Positions 50,791 through 61,525 are shown, counted from the first letter of the stretch. The stretch is DNA of 64,000 bases from Arthrobacter sp. H-02-3 (GCF_003097355.1 NZ_PYUI01000002.1:248001-312000); one strand, 5' to 3'. The notes: generated by a model from the letters alone, not told the origin. Program-made: numbers and translations.

Positions 50791-53462
50791 CCGGCGTCCG
50801 GTCCAGGCCTGAGCGGCAGTGCATGGCGGCGCCCCACGGCCGACTGCGGCTCGAGCGGAGCCTGGGCGGGGCGTGCGTCGAACGGCACGCCCGTGGACAG
50901 GGGAAGCCGGATGACCATCGTCAAACCGCCACCTGGCGTCTCTTCCGCGGCCAGCGTTCCGCCCATTGCTTCGGTGAATCCTTTCGCCACGGCCAGGCCG
51001 AGTCCGATCCCGGTGGCCTGCGGCGTGTCATCGAGCCGCTGGAACGGACGGAACATCTCGACGACACTCTCCGCCGGGACGCCGCGACCATGATCGATGA
51101 TCCGCAGCTCGCCCGCAGGGTGCCCTTCGAGTGTCGCCGGGCTGAGGCCGCCGGCCGTCCCCACCAGGACAATATCTGAGTCCGGGGCGTATTTCACGGC
51201 GTTTTCGACGATGTTCGCAATGACACGTTCCAGCATTCCCGGGTCGGCGTCGATCTCCGGCATGTTGGCGGGCAGGTCCACCCGCACCCTGCCCGGAGGG
51301 ACGGCGCCGAGGGCTCCGGGGATCACTTCGAACCAGCGCACCGGTTTGAGGAGGGGATTGACGGCATCCGAGGTGAGCCGGGACATGTCCAGCAGATTCC
51401 CCACCAGGGCGTCCAGCCGGTCCGAGCACTCCTCGATGGTAGCCAGCAGCTCCTGCTCCTCTTCCGGGGTGTAGCGGAAGCCGTCGTGGCGCAGGCCGCC
51501 GACGGCGAGTTTGATCCCGGCCAGCGGGGTGCGCAGGTCGTGGGACACGGCGCGGAGAATGGAAGTGCGCATCGTGTTGCTCTCGGCCAGGCGCAGCATC
51601 TCCCGGCGGCTGACAACCAGCTGCTGGCGTTCAAGCTGGGCCGCCAAATGGACGCCGAAGGCCCCCAGGAGGCGCCGATCGCTTGCTGGCAGGATCCGTC
51701 CGTAAAGGACCAGCCGGGTGGCGGCATCGATCTCCTCGACGTTGTCGCCGGTGGCGGCGTCCCCCCGAGCGCTCTCGGCCGTAGCCGGGATCTCTCCAGC
51801 CGAGGCGAGCAGCCGCCACGGCCGGCCACTGGCCGTGCTTCCGGCGCCGTCCCCGGTGTCGGCCTCGCGGCTGAACAGGGCAGTGCCCCGGACTTGGAAA
51901 ACACCCAGCGCCTGCTCCAGCAGCGCCTGAACGGTGTCCTCCGACCCGGCGGCGCCGCGGGTCAGGTCACCCAGCGTCGTTGCCTCGGCACGGGCCCGCG
52001 CAGCCTCCTTCGAGCGGCGTGCCGAAAGGTCGACGACGACGGCGACGGCCGCCGAGACGCCCACGAACACCAGCAGGGCAAACAAGTTCTGCGGATCACT
52101 GATGGTTAAGTTGCCGACCGGCGGGGTGGAAAAGTAGTTGACCAGGAGGCTGCTCCACAGCGCGGCGAGGATCGCCGGCCATAGTCCGCCAACCAGGGCC
52201 ACCACGACGGAGCCGGTCAGTTGGACCAGCATCGCTGTGGCCACGTTGCGCTCCGGGTTCAGGGCCAGCAGCAGCAATTGCAGCAGCGCAGGCAACAGGA
52301 CCGCCAAGATCAGGCCTACTGCCACCCGAACCCGGCCGAGATCGCGGGGGTGCGGCACCCCCGTGCCCTGGCCGCCGAGGGGGTGCGAGACCATGTGGAC
52401 ATCGATGTCCCCGGAGCCCCGCACCACCCGCGTCCCCACCCCGCCACCCAAGAGACCGCCCACCACGCCCGCGAGGTTCTTGTGGCGCGAAATACCGACC
52501 ACGATCTGGGTGGCGTTGACGCTGCGGGCGAAGTCCAGCAGTGCGGCCGCCGGGTCTTCTCCGGATACGATATGGTAGCTGCCGCCCAGATCCTGGATCA
52601 GCCGCCGCTGCCGTTCGAGCGCCTGTGGTGACTCCGAAGCGACACCGTCGGCGGCGCGCACATGGACGGCCAGAAGGTCCCCGCCGCTGACCCTGGTCAG
52701 GATACGGGCCCCGCGGCGGATGAGTGCCTCGCCCTCAGGGCCTCCGGTCAGGCCCACCACGATGCGCTCGCGGGCTGGCCAGCTGGCTTCAATGCCCTGT
52801 TCGGCCCGGTATTTGGCCAGCCCTTCGTCCACCCTGTCGGCCAGCCACAGCAAAGCGAGCTCGCGCAGCGCGCCGAGGTTGCCCAGGCGGAAATAGTTGG
52901 ACAGGGCCGCGTCAATCTTATCGGCGGCGTAGATTTTTCCGTCGCTGAGACGCTGGCGCAGCAGTTCCGGCGGGATGTCGACCAGATCGATCTGGTCGGC
53001 GCGGCGCACGACGTCGTCCGGCACGGTTTCTGCCTGGCGGACGTCGGTGATGGCGCTGACGACGTCGCCCAGGGACGCCAGATGCTGGATGTTGACCGTT
53101 GACAGGACATTGATCCCGGCGTTGAGAAGTTCATCCACGTCCTGCCAACGCTTCTGGTTGCGGCTGCCCGGGACGTTGGAGTGGGCGTACTCGTCCACTA
53201 CCGCGGTCTTGGGGGCACGGGCCAGAACTGCGTCCAGGTCCATTTCCTCGAACTCCGCTCCCCGGTAGCGCAGCTGCCGGGGCGGAATGACCTCGAGGCC
53301 GGCCATGAGTGCCCTTGTGTCGGCGCGGCCGTGGTCGAGCGCGAACGCTACCGCCACATCTTCGCCTCGCTCGCTGAGTCGGTGGGCTTCCTCCAGCATC
53401 TCGTATGTCTTACCCACGCCGGGCGCGGCCCCCAGGAAGATCCGCAGCGTTCCACGTGCCAT
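50787..53462 (-). CDS. kdpD: KdpD-like sensor histidine kinase, copy 1
   Basis: An 891-residue potassium/osmotic sensor kinase. The N-terminal KdpD domain has Walker A GAAPGVGKT (11-19) and VVDEYAHSN (Walker B-like), then a universal-stress-type domain (about 230-370), four transmembrane helices (about 385-500), a GAF-like stretch (508-610) and a kinase core with phosphoacceptor His641 (SHDLRTPLAG), N box ANIVENAVKYAP and G boxes DHGRGVP and GIGLGLAVAKG. All kinase motifs are intact. Overlaps kdpE copy 1 by 4 bases. Its N-terminal 370 residues are over 90% identical by eye to copy 2, while the GAF-like part differs strongly. Confidence 0.94.
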   Translation of the reverse strand: MARGTLRIFLGAAPGVGKTYEMLEEAHRLSERGEDVAVAFALDHGRADTRALMAGLEVIPPRQLRYRGAEFEEMDLDAVLARAPKTAVVDEYAHSNVPGSRNQKRWQDVDELLNAGINVLSTVNIQHLASLGDVVSAITDVRQAETVPDDVVRRADQIDLVDIPPELLRQRLSDGKIYAADKIDAALSNYFRLGNLGALRELALLWLADRVDEGLAKYRAEQGIEASWPARERIVVGLTGGPEGEALIRRGARILTRVSGGDLLAVHVRAADGVASESPQALERQRRLIQDLGGSYHIVSGEDPAAALLDFARSVNATQIVVGISRHKNLAGVVGGLLGGGVGTRVVRGSGDIDVHMVSHPLGGQGTGVPHPRDLGRVRVAVGLILAVLLPALLQLLLLALNPERNVATAMLVQLTGSVVVALVGGLWPAILAALWSSLLVNYFSTPPVGNLTISDPQNLFALLVFVGVSAAVAVVVDLSARRSKEAARARAEATTLGDLTRGAAGSEDTVQALLEQALGVFQVRGTALFSREADTGDGAGSTASGRPWRLLASAGEIPATAESARGDAATGDNVEEIDAATRLVLYGRILPASDRRLLGAFGVHLAAQLERQQLVVSRREMLRLAESNTMRTSILRAVSHDLRTPLAGIKLAVGGLRHDGFRYTPEEEQELLATIEECSDRLDALVGNLLDMSRLTSDAVNPLLKPVRWFEVIPGALGAVPPGRVRVDLPANMPEIDADPGMLERVIANIVENAVKYAPDSDIVLVGTAGGLSPATLEGHPAGELRIIDHGRGVPAESVVEMFRPFQRLDDTPQATGIGLGLAVAKGFTEAMGGTLAAEETPGGGLTMVIRLPLSTGVPFDARPAQAPLEPQSAVGRRHALPLRPGPDAG

Positions 53463-53474
53463 GTCGTCATTCTG

Positions 53475-53573
53475 TCACTTGGATTGCGCCGGCTGCGACG
53501 GCAGTGCGGCCGCCGCCACAGCGAGGTTGAGTGCAGTCACGTTGACCGACGGCTGGACGAGCGACCAAATTGT
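53475..53573 (-). pseudogene. 3' remnant of a second kdpC
   Basis: Directly upstream of kdpD copy 1, 33 minus-strand codons read QPSVNVTALNLAVAAAAL and end in SK plus TGA, matching the C-terminus of intact KdpC (QPSVNVTALNVDLAAASPSK). An in-frame TGA lies just before the homology starts, and the rest of kdpC is missing. So kdpD copy 1 still has the 3' end of a kdpC gene at its left border, as in the intact kdpC-kdpD junction. The remaining gap, 53574-53761, has no recognisable coding trace and contains the duplication junction. Confidence 0.85.
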
Positions 53574-53761
53574 CGGTCACCGGCTTAGGAAAGCATGCCT
53601 GGCCGCAGCCCGCGTGCCCTTCGCTCAAGGGGCCGGGCGTAGCGACCGCTTCGCTGTCTCCCGTCGCCGCGGCGTGGATTCTTAGCCCATGCCCCCGCGG
53701 CGGCACCTTGGCACGACCGGGGAAAAAGACAGGTAGCGGCTACGCGGTCCCGGCGATCGGA

Positions 53762-54436
53762 TTAGGGCTGGAACCGGTATCCGATGCCGGCTTCGGTCAT
53801 GAAGTGGCGCGGGTTGCCGGGTTCTGGTTCGAGCTTGCGGCGGAGCTGGGCCATGTAGACGCGGAGGTAGTTGGCTTCCTTGGTGTAGGCGGCACCCCAG
53901 ATTTCGGTGAGGAGCTGGTGCTGGGTGATGAGTTTTTCGGGGTTCCGGACCAGGATTTCCAAGATGCCCCATTCCGTGGGGGTCAGGCGCACGTCCTTCC
54001 CGTTGCGGGTTACACGCCGCATGGCCAGGTCGACCGTGAAGGAGGCTGTTCTCACCACGGGCGCTTCGTCGGCTTGGATGCTCCGGCGTTGGACGGCGCG
54101 CAGCCGGGCCAGGAGCTCGTCCAGTCCGAAGGGTTTGGTGACGTAGTCGTCGGCTCCGGCGTCCAGTGCCTTGACCTTGTCGTCGGAGCCGTGCCGGGCG
54201 GAGAGCACCAGAACAGGGACACGGCTCCATTGCCGGAGCCGGGTGATGACCGTGGTGCCGTCGATGTCGGGCAGGCCCAGATCCAAGACGATGACGCCGA
54301 AGGGGTGCCGGGCCGCGCACTGGAGTGCGGATTCTCCGTCGTGGGCCGTCACGACGGTGTATCCGTGGGCGTGCAGGGTAATTTTGAGGGCTTTGAGGAT
54401 ATGGGGATCGTCGTCGACCACCAGCACGTCGTTCAC
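53762..54436 (-). CDS. kdpE: KdpE-like response regulator, copy 2
   Basis: A 224-residue OmpR-type regulator with the same residues as copy 1: VDDD pocket, phosphoacceptor Asp52 (VLDLGLPDIDG), Lys101 (YVTKPFG), and a winged helix with DVRLTPTEWGILEILVRN. The GTG start at 54436 overlaps the kdpD copy 2 stop (GTGA), the same coupling as ATGA in copy 1. This pair directly follows kdpC and is the likely ancestral partner of the transporter. The product is probably the main activator of the kdp promoter. Confidence 0.93.
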   Translation of the reverse strand: MNDVLVVDDDPHILKALKITLHAHGYTVVTAHDGESALQCAARHPFGVIVLDLGLPDIDGTTVITRLRQWSRVPVLVLSARHGSDDKVKALDAGADDYVTKPFGLDELLARLRAVQRRSIQADEAPVVRTASFTVDLAMRRVTRNGKDVRLTPTEWGILEILVRNPEKLITQHQLLTEIWGAAYTKEANYLRVYMAQLRRKLEPEPGNPRHFMTEAGIGYRFQP

Positions 54437-57081
54437 GGCGTGCCTTCCGTGCTGGACAGCGGCCTGGTGTGGTGCCGGCCCAGGAGTGCCGACTGGGCCT
54501 CGATCGGGGCCTGGGCGGCATCTTGGTCGAAAGCGGCGCCGGCGGAGAGTGGCAGGCGGATCACCATGGTCAGTCCGCCCCCTGGTGTTTCTTCCGCGGT
54601 CAGGTTTCCGCCCATCGCTTCTGTGAAGCCTTTGGCCACGGCCAGGCCGAGCCCGACGCCGGTGGCCTGCGGGATGTCGTCCAAGCGCTGGAAGGGCTGG
54701 AACATCCGGATGACGCTTTCTGCGGGGACGCCCTGGCCGTGGTCGATGATTCGTAGTTCTCCCGCGGGGCGGCCGTGCAGGGTTACGTGGCTGAGTCCGC
54801 CGGCAGCTCCGACGAGGACGATGTCGGAGTCGGGCGCGTATTTGACGGCGTTCTCCACGATGTTCGCGATGACGCGTTCGAGCATTCCGGCGTCGGCGTC
54901 GACTTCGGGCATGTTTCCCGGCAGCTCCACCCGCACTCTGCCGGCCGGGGTTCCGTGGAGGGCGGCCGGAATCACTTCGTACCAGCGCACCGGTTTGATG
55001 AGCGGGTTGACGGAATCGGAGGTGATCCGGGACATGTCCAGCAGGTTGCCCACCAGTGCGTCCAGCCGGTCGGAGCATTCGTCGATGGTGGCGAGCAGCT
55101 CTTGTTGCTCCTCGGGGGTGTAGTGGATGTCGGGCTGCCTGAGGCCTCCGACGGCCAGTTTGATGCCGGCCAAGGGCGTGCGGAGGTCGTGGGAGACGGC
55201 TCGGAGAATGGAGGTGCGCATGGTGTTGCTTTCGGCCAGCCGCACGACTTCGCGTCGACTGGCCGCCAGTTGCTGGCGTTCCAGTTGTGCGGCCAGATGC
55301 ACACCGAAGGCTCCGAGCAGCCGTCTGTCGCTGGCCGGCAGTGTCCGGCCGGAGAGCACGATTCGGGTGGTGGGGTCGATCTGTTCGATGTTTTCTGCAT
55401 CCTCCGGCGGAGCGGGAGGGATTGTGCCGGCCTCTGCAATGAGCCGCCAGCCGCTGCTCCCGCCAGCTCCTGTCCCGGTGTATCCGGTGGAGGTGTAGAG
55501 GGCAGCGCCGCTGACCTGGAACACGTCCAGGGCCTGTTCCAGGAGTCCTTTCAGGGTGTCCTCGGTGCGGGCGGCACCGCGGGTGAGGTCTCCCAGGGTG
55601 GCGGCTTCCGCGCGGGCGCGGGCGGCTTCTTTGGACCGGCGTGCAGAGAGGTCGACGACGACGGCGACGGCTGCGGAGACGCCGACGAAGACCAGCAGCG
55701 CAAGGAAGTTCTGCGGGTCGCTGATGGTCAGGGTGCCCACCGGGGGCGTGGAGAAGTAGTTGACCAGCAGGCTGCTCCAGAGGGCTGCGAGAACCGCCGG
55801 CCAGAGTCCGCCGACGAGGGCGACGGCGACGGATCCGGCGAGCTGGATCAGCGCCGCGGTCGCGACGTTTTGATCGGGGTTCAGGGAGAGCAGCATCTGG
55901 AGCAGCACAGGGAGCGCGACGGCCAGGATGAAGCCTGCCGCGACCCGGATGCGGCCAAGGTCCCGTTGCTGCCGCGGGCCGGCGCCGCGTCCGCCGAGTG
56001 GGTGGGAGACCATGTGGACGTCGATGTCGCCGGAATCCCGGACGACCCGGGTTCCGACGCCTCCGCCGAGCAGTGTTCCCAGCAGGCCGGCGAGCTTCTT
56101 GTGGCGGGAGATGCCGACGACGATCTGGGTGGCGTTGACGCCGCGGGCGAAGTCCAGGAGCGCGGCGGCGGGGTCCTCGCCGGTCACGACGTGGTAGCTG
56201 CCGCCCAAGTCCAGGATCAGGCGGCGCTGGGCCTCCAGCGCCTGTGGCGACTCCTCTGCGATACCGTCGGCAGCCCGGACGTGCACGGCCAGGAGGTCCC
56301 CGCCGTTGACCCGGTTGAGGATCCTGGCGCCGCGGCGGATGAGGACCTCCCCTTCGGGGCTGCCGGTCAGCCCGACAACGATCCGTTCCCGGGCCGGCCA
56401 GCTGGCTTCAATGCCCTGTTCGGCCCGGTACTTGGCCAGGCCTTCGTCCACGCGGTCGGCCAGCCACAGCAGGGCGAGCTCGCGCAGCGCGCTGAGGTTG
56501 CCCAGCCGGAAGTAGTTGGACAGGGCGGCATCGATCTTGTCCGCGGCGTAGATCTTCCCGTCGCCCAGACGCTGCCGGAGCAGTTCAGGCGGGATATCTA
56601 CCAGATCGATCTGGTCGGCCCGGCGCACCACATCGTCCGGCACCGTCTCCGCCTGCCGCACGTCGGTGATGGCACTGACGACGTCGCCCAGGGACGCCAG
56701 GTGCTGGATGTTGACCGTGGAGAGGACGTTGATGCCGGCATTGAGGAGTTCATCGACGTCCTGCCAGCGTTTCGTGTGGCGGCTGCCGGGGACGTTGGAG
56801 TGGGCATATTCGTCCACGACCGCTGTCTCGGGGGCGCGGGCCAGGACGGCGTCCAGGTCCATTTCCTCAAACTCCGCGCCCCGGTAGGGCAGGCGCCGGG
56901 GCGGAATGACTTCGAGCCCCTCCATTAGGGCTCTCGTGTCGGCCCGCCCGTGGTCCAAGGCGAACGCGACGACGACGTCCTCGCCGCGCCCGCCCAGCCG
57001 GTGCGCCTCTTCGAGCATCTCGTAGGTTTTGCCGACCCCGGGTGCGGCCCCCAGGAAGATCCGCAGCGTTCCGCGTGCCAC
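54433..57081 (-). CDS. kdpD: KdpD-like sensor histidine kinase, copy 2
   Basis: An 882-residue sensor with the same order as copy 1: Walker A GAAPGVGKT (11-19), universal-stress domain, four transmembrane helices, GAF-like segment, kinase core with His631 (SHDLRTPLAG), N box ANIVENAVKYAP and G boxes DHGQGVP and GVGLGLAVAKG. Nothing essential is missing. It starts 24 bases after kdpC, as expected for a kdpFABCDE operon. The differences from copy 1 concentrate in the GAF-like region and the C-terminal tail, so the two kinases may read different cytosolic cues. Confidence 0.95.
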   Translation of the reverse strand: MARGTLRIFLGAAPGVGKTYEMLEEAHRLGGRGEDVVVAFALDHGRADTRALMEGLEVIPPRRLPYRGAEFEEMDLDAVLARAPETAVVDEYAHSNVPGSRHTKRWQDVDELLNAGINVLSTVNIQHLASLGDVVSAITDVRQAETVPDDVVRRADQIDLVDIPPELLRQRLGDGKIYAADKIDAALSNYFRLGNLSALRELALLWLADRVDEGLAKYRAEQGIEASWPARERIVVGLTGSPEGEVLIRRGARILNRVNGGDLLAVHVRAADGIAEESPQALEAQRRLILDLGGSYHVVTGEDPAAALLDFARGVNATQIVVGISRHKKLAGLLGTLLGGGVGTRVVRDSGDIDVHMVSHPLGGRGAGPRQQRDLGRIRVAAGFILAVALPVLLQMLLSLNPDQNVATAALIQLAGSVAVALVGGLWPAVLAALWSSLLVNYFSTPPVGTLTISDPQNFLALLVFVGVSAAVAVVVDLSARRSKEAARARAEAATLGDLTRGAARTEDTLKGLLEQALDVFQVSGAALYTSTGYTGTGAGGSSGWRLIAEAGTIPPAPPEDAENIEQIDPTTRIVLSGRTLPASDRRLLGAFGVHLAAQLERQQLAASRREVVRLAESNTMRTSILRAVSHDLRTPLAGIKLAVGGLRQPDIHYTPEEQQELLATIDECSDRLDALVGNLLDMSRITSDSVNPLIKPVRWYEVIPAALHGTPAGRVRVELPGNMPEVDADAGMLERVIANIVENAVKYAPDSDIVLVGAAGGLSHVTLHGRPAGELRIIDHGQGVPAESVIRMFQPFQRLDDIPQATGVGLGLAVAKGFTEAMGGNLTAEETPGGGLTMVIRLPLSAGAAFDQDAAQAPIEAQSALLGRHHTRPLSSTEGTP

Positions 57082-57105
57082 CGGGCTATCCCTCCGCCTG
57101 GACTC

Positions 57106-57717
57106 TCACTTGGACGGGGACGCGGCGGCCAGATCAACGTTAAGGGCGGTCACGTTGACGGACGGCTGGCCCAGGAAGGCCGTCAGACCGCCGGTGGTGT
57201 GCTTGTTGACCAGGGACATCACGGTGTCTGCGCTCAGATGCCGGGCCGCGGCGACGCGGGGAACCTGCAGCTTCGCATACGCCGGGGAGATGTCCGGGTC
57301 CAGTCCCGAACCGCTGGCGGTTACCGCATCGGCGGGCACCTGTTGCTCGCTGATGCCTTCTGCGGAGGCGACGGCGGCCCGGTTGGCGGCGACGGCGTCG
57401 AGGAGTTTCGGATCGTTGGGGCCCAGGTTGGACGCCGAGGACGATGCCGGGTCCCATTTCACGGCCGAGGGCCGGGCGTGGAACCACTTGGGGTCCTGGG
57501 CTCCGGCGTCGTTGGCGGATGCCTGGGCGATCAGGGCGGACGCCGCCGGGGTGCCGGCGCTGTCTTTGATGATGGAGCCGTTGGCCTGGTACGGGGCGAT
57601 GAGCTGTCCGACGCCGAAGACGGCCAGGGGGTAGGCCACGCCGAGGACCAGGGTGGCGAAGAGCAAGAACCGGACGGCGGTGCCTGCCTGCCGGAGGTAG
57701 CCGGTGAGTGTGTTCAT
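57106..57717 (-). CDS. kdpC: K+-transporting ATPase subunit C
   Basis: A 203-residue single-pass subunit of the high-affinity KdpFABC potassium pump; it stabilises the complex and helps ATP binding. The N-terminal helix (TAVRFLLFATLVLGVAYPLAVFG) is followed by the periplasmic domain with family segments SIIKDSAGTPAASALIAQ, PKWFHARPSA, ASNLGPNDPKLLDAV and ASGSGLDPDISPAYA. The last 20 residues recur as the remnant at 53475. It lies between kdpB and kdpD copy 2. Confidence 0.96.
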   Translation of the reverse strand: MNTLTGYLRQAGTAVRFLLFATLVLGVAYPLAVFGVGQLIAPYQANGSIIKDSAGTPAASALIAQASANDAGAQDPKWFHARPSAVKWDPASSSASNLGPNDPKLLDAVAANRAAVASAEGISEQQVPADAVTASGSGLDPDISPAYAKLQVPRVAAARHLSADTVMSLVNKHTTGGLTAFLGQPSVNVTALNVDLAAASPSK

Positions 57718-57727
57718 GGGGATGTTC

Positions 57728-59854
57728 CTAGCCGATTCCGGGGATGAGGGAGATCATGAGGTCGATGATCTTGATGCCGATGAAGGGGGCGATGAGGCCG
57801 CCGAGCCCGTAGATCAGCAGGTTCCGCCCCAGTGCCTGGTTGGCGGAGACGGCACGGTATTTGACTCCGCGGAGGGCGAGCGGGACCAGCGCGATGATGA
57901 TCAGGGCGTTGAAGATCACCGCGGAGAGGATGGCCGAGGACGGGGTGGCGAGTCCCATGATGTTCAGCAGTCCCAGCCCCGGGAAGGCCGCGGTGAAGAG
58001 GGCGGGAACGATTGCGAAGTACTTGGCGACATCGTTGGCGACGGAGAAGGTGGTCAGGGCGCCGCGGGTGATGAGCAGTTGTTTGCCGATGCCGACGATG
58101 TTGATGAGCTTGGTGGGGTCGGAGTCGAGGTCCACCATGTTGGCGGCGTCTTTGGCGGCGGGGGTTCCGGAGTTCATGGCGACGCCGACGTCTGCCGCGG
58201 CCAGGGCCGGGGCGTCGTTGGTGCCGTCCCCGGTCATGGCCACGAGCCGCCCTGCGGCCTGCTCCTTCTTGATGACCGCGAGTTTGTCCTCCGGGGTTGC
58301 CTCGGCCAGGAAGTCATCGACCCCGGCCTCGGCGGCGATGGCCTTGGCAGTGATGGGGTTGTCGCCGGTGATCATCACGGTCCGGATGCCCATTTGCCGC
58401 AGTTCGGCGAAGCGGGCATGCATGCCGGGTTTGACGACGTCGGCGAGGTGGATGGTCCCCAGGACGTCGGCGCTGCCGTCCTTTCCCACCTGGGCGACGA
58501 GCAGGGGTGTGCCGCCCTGTGCCGAGATTTCCGTTACCCGGTGGTCGACTTCCGCGGGCGTATGGCCGCCGTATTCGGCAACGAAGGCCGCGACCGTGGA
58601 GGCGGCGCCTTTGCGGATCTGCCGGCCGTCAAGGTCCAGTCCGCTCATGCGGGTGGTGGCGCTGAAGGGGACCACGGCAAAATTGCCGGAGCTGCGTTCG
58701 AGGGTGGCCAGGTCGGACCCGGTGACGCCCTTGTCCGCGGCGAGGTCCACGATGGAGCGTCCCTCGGGGGTCTCGTCGGCCAGGCTGCAGACCCGGGCGG
58801 CCTCGATGAGTTGGGTCCTGTCCACATGATCGGCAGGGAAGAAATTGACGGCGCGGCGGTTGCCGTAGGTGATGGTTCCTGTCTTGTCCAGCAGGAGCGT
58901 GGTGATGTCTCCGGCGGTCTCCACGGCGCGGCCGGAGGTGGCCAGCACGTTGTGCTGGACCAAGCGGTCCATGCCGGCGATGCCGATCGCGGGGACGAGG
59001 GCCCCGATGGTGGTGGGGATCAGGCAGACCAGCAGGGCGACCAGCACGATGGGGGACGGGGTGGCGCCGGCGAGGGCGGCGAACGGGGCCAGGGACATGG
59101 TGACGGCCAGGAACACGATGGTCAGGGACACCAGCAGGACGTGGAGGGCGATTTCGTTGGGGGTCTTCTGCCGCACGGCGCCCTCGACGAGCTTGATCAT
59201 CCGGTCGATGAAGGTTTGGCCGGGCTCGGCGGTGATGCGGATGACGATCCGGTCCGAGAGGACCTTCGTGCCGCCGGTGACGGAGGAGCGGTCGCCGCCG
59301 GATTCGCGGATCACCGGGGCTGATTCGCCGGTGATGGTGGATTCGTCGACGCTGGCGAGGCCTTCGATGATTTCGCCGTCCGAGGGAATGACGTCCCCGG
59401 CCTCGCAGATGACGAGGTCGTTGAGCCGCAGCTCTGTCCCGGGAATGTCCTTCGTGGTGCCGTCGGGCTGCCGGAGCCGGGCCGTCACGCCTTTGCGGCT
59501 GGCGCGCAGGCTGTCGGCCTGGGCCTTGCCCCGGCCTTCGGCGATGGATTCGGACAGGGTTCCGAACAGGACGGTGAGCCACAGCCAGACGGTGACGGCG
59601 ATGCCGAACACCGACGGCCGGTACACCGAGATTGCGGTGCACAGGGCGGCCCCCACCAGCACGGTGAACATGACCGGGGAATGGATCATCTGCCGCGGGG
59701 AGAGTTTCCGGACCGCGAGGGGCAGTGCGGCGATGACGGACGTGAGCGTGAGTTTTGCCGGGGCTTTGGTGTGGTGTTTGTGCTCGCCGGGAGTGCCGAG
59801 GGGGTTGCCGTCGGCGTAGGTGGCGGCGGCGAGGTCCGTCTGGGACGGGGTCAT
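57728..59854 (-). CDS. kdpB: K+-transporting ATPase subunit B
   Basis: A 708-residue P-type ATPase, the energising subunit of KdpFABC. Actuator loop TGES (175-178), the [15 protein letters not shown] membrane motif and phosphorylation site DKTGT (Asp323) are intact, with [21 protein letters not shown] as the hinge. Length is normal (about 680-710). The start overlaps kdpA by 4 bases. All core residues for activity are there. Confidence 0.97.
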   Translation of the reverse strand: MTPSQTDLAAATYADGNPLGTPGEHKHHTKAPAKLTLTSVIAALPLAVRKLSPRQMIHSPVMFTVLVGAALCTAISVYRPSVFGIAVTVWLWLTVLFGTLSESIAEGRGKAQADSLRASRKGVTARLRQPDGTTKDIPGTELRLNDLVICEAGDVIPSDGEIIEGLASVDESTITGESAPVIRESGGDRSSVTGGTKVLSDRIVIRITAEPGQTFIDRMIKLVEGAVRQKTPNEIALHVLLVSLTIVFLAVTMSLAPFAALAGATPSPIVLVALLVCLIPTTIGALVPAIGIAGMDRLVQHNVLATSGRAVETAGDITTLLLDKTGTITYGNRRAVNFFPADHVDRTQLIEAARVCSLADETPEGRSIVDLAADKGVTGSDLATLERSSGNFAVVPFSATTRMSGLDLDGRQIRKGAASTVAAFVAEYGGHTPAEVDHRVTEISAQGGTPLLVAQVGKDGSADVLGTIHLADVVKPGMHARFAELRQMGIRTVMITGDNPITAKAIAAEAGVDDFLAEATPEDKLAVIKKEQAAGRLVAMTGDGTNDAPALAAADVGVAMNSGTPAAKDAANMVDLDSDPTKLINIVGIGKQLLITRGALTTFSVANDVAKYFAIVPALFTAAFPGLGLLNIMGLATPSSAILSAVIFNALIIIALVPLALRGVKYRAVSANQALGRNLLIYGLGGLIAPFIGIKIIDLMISLIPGIG

Positions 59855-61518
59855 TTGAGGAGTCCTTCTGCGAGGGGTCCGAGGGCGAGGGCCGGGAAGT
59901 AGCTCAGGGCGGTCAGGATCACTGTTACGCCGAGCAGCAGGCCGCCGAACAGGAGGCCGTGGGTGGGAACGGTGCCGGCGGAGGCGGGAATCTTGCCCTG
60001 GCGGGCGAGGGAGCCGGCGAGGGCTAGGACCAGGACAATCGGGAGGAAGCGGCCCAGCAGCATCGCCAGGCCCATCATGACCGACAGGAATGGGCCGGAG
60101 GTGGTGATTCCGCCGAACGCGGAGCCGTTGTTGTTGGCCCCGGAGGTGAAGGCGTAGAGCACTTCGCTGAACTGGTGCGGGCCGGTGGCCGGGGCGTTGG
60201 CCATAGCGTCCGGGATCAGGACGGTGATGCCGGCCAGGGCCAGGACCACGGTCGGGGTGACCAGGATGTACATGGCGGCGAGCTTCATTTCCGTCGGGCC
60301 GATCTTCTTGCCCAGATACTCCGGGGTACGCCCGACCATCAGACCGGCGATGAACACGGAGATGATGGACAGGATCAGCAGCCCGTAGAGCCCGGACCCG
60401 GTTCCGCCTGGGGCGACTTCGCCGAGCATCATGTTCACCATGGCCACACCGCCGGCCAGCGGAGGCAGGGAATCATGGGCGACGTTGACGGCGCCGGTGG
60501 AGGTCAACGTGGTGGACGTGGCGAAGATCGCGCTCGGCACCGGACCAAAGCGCTGTTCAAAGCCTTCGCCCAGGCCACCGGCGGCGGCCGTCGCGGCGCC
60601 CTGACCGGACGCCACGGCCCAGCCCATCAGCGAAATCGAAGCCAGCCACAGGGTGCCCATCACCGCGGCGACCGTGTAGCCCTGCTTCTGGTCACCCACC
60701 ATCCGGCCGAAGGCGTAGGGCAGAGCCGAGGGGATGAGCAGGATCAGGAACACCTCGAAGAAGCTGATGAGGGCGTTGGGGTTCTCGAACGGGTGGGCGG
60801 AGTTGGCGTTGAAGTAGCCGCCGCCGTTGGTCCCGAGCTCCTTGATGGCTTCCTGGGACGCCACGGGGCCGCCGGGAATGCTCTGACTGATCCCGGCCGC
60901 CTGGTTGGTGACGTCGGTGGACCAGAAGTTCTGCACCACTCCGCCGAGGACCATCACCACTGCCGCGACGAACGCGATCGGCAGCAGGATCCGGAACGAC
61001 GTCCTGGCCAGGTCCACCCAGAAGTTGCCCAGCCGGTGCGTCCTGGTGCGGGCGATGCCGCGGATGAGGGCGACGACGACGACGATGCCGACGGCGGCGG
61101 AGAGGAAGTTCTGAACCGCGAGCAGACACATCTGCACGAAAATGCCGACGGTGGTCTCGGGGACGTAGGTCTGCCAGTTCGTGTTGGTCACGAAGGAAAT
61201 GGCGGTGTTCATGGCAATCCACGGGTCCACGCCGGGCAGGGATCCGCTGCCGGGCAGGACGCCCTGCAGCCGTTGCAGGCCGAACACGGCCAGGATGGAG
61301 ACGGCCGAGAACGCCAGGACGCTGCGCAGGTACACGGACCAGGTCTGGTCGGTGCCGGCGTCGATCCCGGCGAGCCGGTAGAAGAGCCGCTCGGGCCGGC
61401 TGGACGTCGTGCCCTCGAATACGCGGGCCAGGTAGATGCCGAAGGGTTTGTGCAGGGCTGCCAGGACGATGAGGAGTGCCGCCACCTGGATGACAAAGGA
61501 TGCAGTGTTGAAGGTCAT
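59851..61518 (-). CDS. kdpA: K+-transporting ATPase subunit A
   Basis: A 555-residue, roughly ten-helix potassium-selecting channel-like subunit. The selectivity-filter regions are seen as [50 protein letters not shown] and [14 protein letters not shown]. First large gene of the operon after kdpF; it overlaps kdpB by ATGA. A complete and normal gene. Confidence 0.97.
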   Translation of the reverse strand: MTFNTASFVIQVAALLIVLAALHKPFGIYLARVFEGTTSSRPERLFYRLAGIDAGTDQTWSVYLRSVLAFSAVSILAVFGLQRLQGVLPGSGSLPGVDPWIAMNTAISFVTNTNWQTYVPETTVGIFVQMCLLAVQNFLSAAVGIVVVVALIRGIARTRTHRLGNFWVDLARTSFRILLPIAFVAAVVMVLGGVVQNFWSTDVTNQAAGISQSIPGGPVASQEAIKELGTNGGGYFNANSAHPFENPNALISFFEVFLILLIPSALPYAFGRMVGDQKQGYTVAAVMGTLWLASISLMGWAVASGQGAATAAAGGLGEGFEQRFGPVPSAIFATSTTLTSTGAVNVAHDSLPPLAGGVAMVNMMLGEVAPGGTGSGLYGLLILSIISVFIAGLMVGRTPEYLGKKIGPTEMKLAAMYILVTPTVVLALAGITVLIPDAMANAPATGPHQFSEVLYAFTSGANNNGSAFGGITTSGPFLSVMMGLAMLLGRFLPIVLVLALAGSLARQGKIPASAGTVPTHGLLFGGLLLGVTVILTALSYFPALALGPLAEGLLK

Positions 61519-61525
61519 GATCTGT

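Noticed and set aside
54775-56928. 717-codon plus-strand frame opposite kdpD copy 2
   Set aside because: Shadow of kdpD, which has every expected kinase motif; similar frames occur opposite kdpD copy 1 and kdpB.
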